In this document: positions 5,366-7,076 of the stretch, one piece after another
Layout: each line of letters starts with the position of its first letter
How positions within the stretch are numbered: position 1 is the first letter of the stretch
DNA from: Flavobacteriaceae bacterium TMED81
GTDB lineage: Bacteria; Bacteroidota; Bacteroidia; Flavobacteriales; Flavobacteriaceae
Length of the DNA: 7,076 nucleotides
Direction: 5' to 3'
NCBI GenBank assembly: GCA_002171575.2
Contig: NHEI02000048.1
Span: 2,190 to 9,265, forward strand
Program-made: the position numbers and the translations under genes
Notes under the pieces: generated by a model
Database searches by the model: none
What the model saw: only the letters and a program-made list of their open reading frames with translations
Told to the model about the DNA's origin: nothing

Positions 5366-6437
5366 TAAAGCAATGGGTAAATGGCTACATGCCTTTAACC
5401 TCTCTCATCCCCTCGTGATTGCGGGTCCTTGTAGCGCAGAGACCGAAGAGCAAGTAATGGACATCGCACACCAACTCAAGGATACCGATGCCACAATTTA
5501 TCGAGCAGGGATTTGGAAACCAAGAACCCGACCTGGAAATTTTGAAGGCGTTGGAGCCATCGGATTAAAGTGGTTGCAGCGCGTCAAAGAAGAAACGGGA
5601 ATGATGACCGCCACTGAAGTCGCCAATAAAGATCATGTGAAGCTTGCTTTAGAAGCGGATATTGACGTGCTTTGGATTGGTGCTCGATCAACGGTCAGTC
5701 CGTTTATTGTACAGGAGATTGCAGACGCACTTCAGGGTACAGACAAAATCGTTCTTGTAAAAAACCCAGTAAACCCTGACTTGGCGCTTTGGCTTGGTGG
5801 GATTGAGCGATTATACACGTCTGACATCAAAAATTTGGGTGTGATTCACCGTGGGTTTTCGAGTTATGCAAAAACAAAATATCGCAACAATCCAGAATGG
5901 CAATTGGCGATTGAGTTGCAAAACCGATTCCCTGACCTTCCTTTGATTTGTGATCCATCACATATTTGCGGACGGCGTGATATTTTACAAGACGTATCGC
6001 AAACAGCACTGGACTTGAATTTTGACGGTTTGATGATTGAATCCCATCGCGACCCGGATAATGCATGGAGCGATGCGGCACAGCAAATTACGCCAGAAAC
6101 TCTCGTTCAAATGATGAAAGATCTTCGCATTCGAAAAACAACAGCCGATGCAGAAAGTTATGTCAACAAGCTCGATACCCTTCGCGCTCAAATTGATGTG
6201 ATTGACCACAGTTTGCTTGAAACATTAGGAAAGCGGATGAATATTTCTGTCGATATCGGTACTTTGAAGAAAGAACACAATGTAGCTGTTTTACAATCCA
6301 AACGTTGGAATGAGATTTTGGGAAAGATGATTCTCGAAGGAGAAAAACATGGATTGAGTGAAGAGTTTGTATTACGCATGTTCAAAGCGATTCATCAGGA
6401 ATCGATCAATCATCAAGAGAAGGTGATCAACACCTAA
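5355..6437 (+). CDS. Bifunctional 3-deoxy-7-phosphoheptulonate (DAHP) synthase / chorismate mutase type II
   Basis: 360 residues. Domain 1, about 15-260, is a type I-beta DAHP synthase without an N-terminal ferredoxin-like regulatory domain: IAGPCSAET (metal Cys 26), YRAGIWKPRTRPGNFEG, WIGARS, LVKNPVNPD, GVIHRGFSSY, CDPSHICGRRD (His 203), MIESH (Glu 229) and DNAWSDAAQQ (Asp 240). It joins PEP and erythrose 4-phosphate. Domain 2, about 266-356, is an AroQ-type chorismate mutase: LDTLRAQIDVID, GKRM, LKKEHNV, QSKRWNEIL, EFVLRMFKAIHQESINHQ, with Arg 277, Arg 294, Arg 318 and Gln 354 as likely active-site residues. One protein thus catalyses the pathway entry and the branch-point step. In characterised fusions of this order the mutase domain also serves in allosteric control of DAHP synthase. 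Starts at 5355 or at ATG 5373 are both possible; the overlap with tyrA slightly favours 5355. Confidence 0.97.
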   Translation: MENNKAMGKWLHAFNLSHPLVIAGPCSAETEEQVMDIAHQLKDTDATIYRAGIWKPRTRPGNFEGVGAIGLKWLQRVKEETGMMTATEVANKDHVKLALEADIDVLWIGARSTVSPFIVQEIADALQGTDKIVLVKNPVNPDLALWLGGIERLYTSDIKNLGVIHRGFSSYAKTKYRNNPEWQLAIELQNRFPDLPLICDPSHICGRRDILQDVSQTALDLNFDGLMIESHRDPDNAWSDAAQQITPETLVQMMKDLRIRKTTADAESYVNKLDTLRAQIDVIDHSLLETLGKRMNISVDIGTLKKEHNVAVLQSKRWNEILGKMILEGEKHGLSEEFVLRMFKAIHQESINHQEKVINT

Positions 6438-6463
6438 GATTGAAAAGTCTTACCTTGTAAGCT

Positions 6464-7076
6464 GTGGAAGGAACGGTTTATAAATCGACAGGAAGTTGGT
6501 ATACTGTGAAAACAGATACAGGGATATCTGTTTCGTGTCGGATAAAGGGCAAATTCAGAACCGATCAGATTTCGAGTACCAACCCCGTTGCGGTTGGGGA
6601 TCGTGTGACCATTTCGGTAGCCGAAAATCAGGAGGAAGGAGTTATCCAAACCATCCATGATCGAAAAAACTATATTGTCCGTAAATCGGTAAACCTTTCA
6701 AAGCAAATCCATATTCTTGCAGCGAATATTGACATTGCCTTTTTGTTGATTACGCTGAATAACCCTGTGACTTATTCTGCTTTTATCGATCGATTTTTGG
6801 CAACGGCTAAGGCCTTTGGAATTGAAGTTGTTTTATTGTTCAACAAGGAAGATACTTACTCAAAACAGGAAATGGATGAACTCCGTCAGCTTAAAGAAGT
6901 TTATAAGGATGTCGGTTATCATTGTGTTGAAATTTCAGCGCTCACTGGAACCAATGTTGATCAGGTAAAATCCCTTATGAAATCCAAAACTTGTATGCTT
7001 TCTGGGCATAGTGGCGTTGGAAAATCAACTTTAGTAAACACCTTGGCTCCGCAGTTAAATATCAAAACCAAAGCGA
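6464..7076 (+). CDS. rsgA: Ribosome small subunit-dependent GTPase RsgA, N-terminal part
   Basis: 204 codons are present and the right edge truncates the gene. GTG 6464 is the start: an in-frame TAA lies two codons upstream (6458-6460), and the product then begins with EGTVYKSTGSWYTV, the usual RsgA opening. OB-fold, about 1-70: VAVGDRVTI and RKNYIVRKSVNLSKQIHILAANID by segments. The GTPase domain shows circular permutation: G4 NKED at 127-130 and G5 SAL at 158-160 come before G1 GHSGVGKS at 181-188. G2, G3 and the zinc-binding C-terminus lie outside. RsgA acts in late maturation of the 30S subunit, with GTP hydrolysis stimulated by the ribosome. It follows the DAHP synthase gene by 26 bases and may ride on the operon transcript; the link to aromatic synthesis appears to be only positional. 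A 6-bp hairpin with GAAA loop (6436-6451) lies in the gap, without a T-run. Confidence 0.95.
   Translation, partial: MEGTVYKSTGSWYTVKTDTGISVSCRIKGKFRTDQISSTNPVAVGDRVTISVAENQEEGVIQTIHDRKNYIVRKSVNLSKQIHILAANIDIAFLLITLNNPVTYSAFIDRFLATAKAFGIEVVLLFNKEDTYSKQEMDELRQLKEVYKDVGYHCVEISALTGTNVDQVKSLMKSKTCMLSGHSGVGKSTLVNTLAPQLNIKTKA

Noticed and set aside
6434..6658. Minus-strand ORF of 74 codons over the start of rsgA.
   Set aside because: It is opposite the well-recognised RsgA N-terminus and shows no family motifs.
1..7076. CRISPR array, tRNA/rRNA genes, insertion sequences, or defence genes.
   Set aside because: No regularly spaced repeats, RNA gene patterns, transposase motifs or terminal inverted repeats seen.

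Overview
The window looks like chromosomal DNA from a member of the Bacteroidota. It is moderately AT-rich by eye. It carries the phylum-typical order pheA, aminotransferase, tyrA, DAHP synthase fused to a C-terminal chorismate mutase, then rsgA. Its genes mostly lack Shine-Dalgarno sequences, and the one clear promoter matches the Bacteroidota form (TTTG, 19 bases, TAnnTTTG). A closer taxonomic placement cannot be made from this sequence alone.

Left part (1-2210, plus strand) is a sulfur-assimilation/methionine cluster. It holds the C-terminal end of O-acetylhomoserine sulfhydrylase (metY), a MetX-type homoserine acyltransferase starting 1 base after metY, and an OsmC-family protein overlapping metX by ATGA. 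A second trans-sulfuration PLP enzyme overlaps the end of the OsmC gene but is broken: TAC has become TAA at the conserved PLP-phosphate tyrosine, and the gene ends after about 103 codons.

Middle part (about 2148-2410) is a small gene graveyard. A 20-codon out-of-frame plus-strand tail lies inside the end of the broken gene, and a minus-strand C-terminal scrap resembles an SGNH/sialate-acetylesterase-like hydrolase.

Right part (2372-6437, plus strand) is an aromatic amino acid operon. A promoter is followed almost at once by a 21-codon leader peptide containing YYYSAFY. Next come a candidate antiterminator and a strong intrinsic terminator whose T-run ends 3 bases before the pheA start. This is the layout of a ribosome-mediated Tyr/Phe attenuator and is the most interesting thing in the window. 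The operon encodes prephenate dehydratase, a class I/II aminotransferase, prephenate dehydrogenase and bifunctional DAHP synthase/chorismate mutase. All are joined by ATGA or 11-base overlaps. Together they supply the entry step to the shikimate pathway, the branch-point step chorismate to prephenate, and both routes from prephenate to Phe and Tyr.

The window ends inside rsgA (GTG start at 6464), a circularly permuted ribosome-assembly GTPase, truncated by the window edge.
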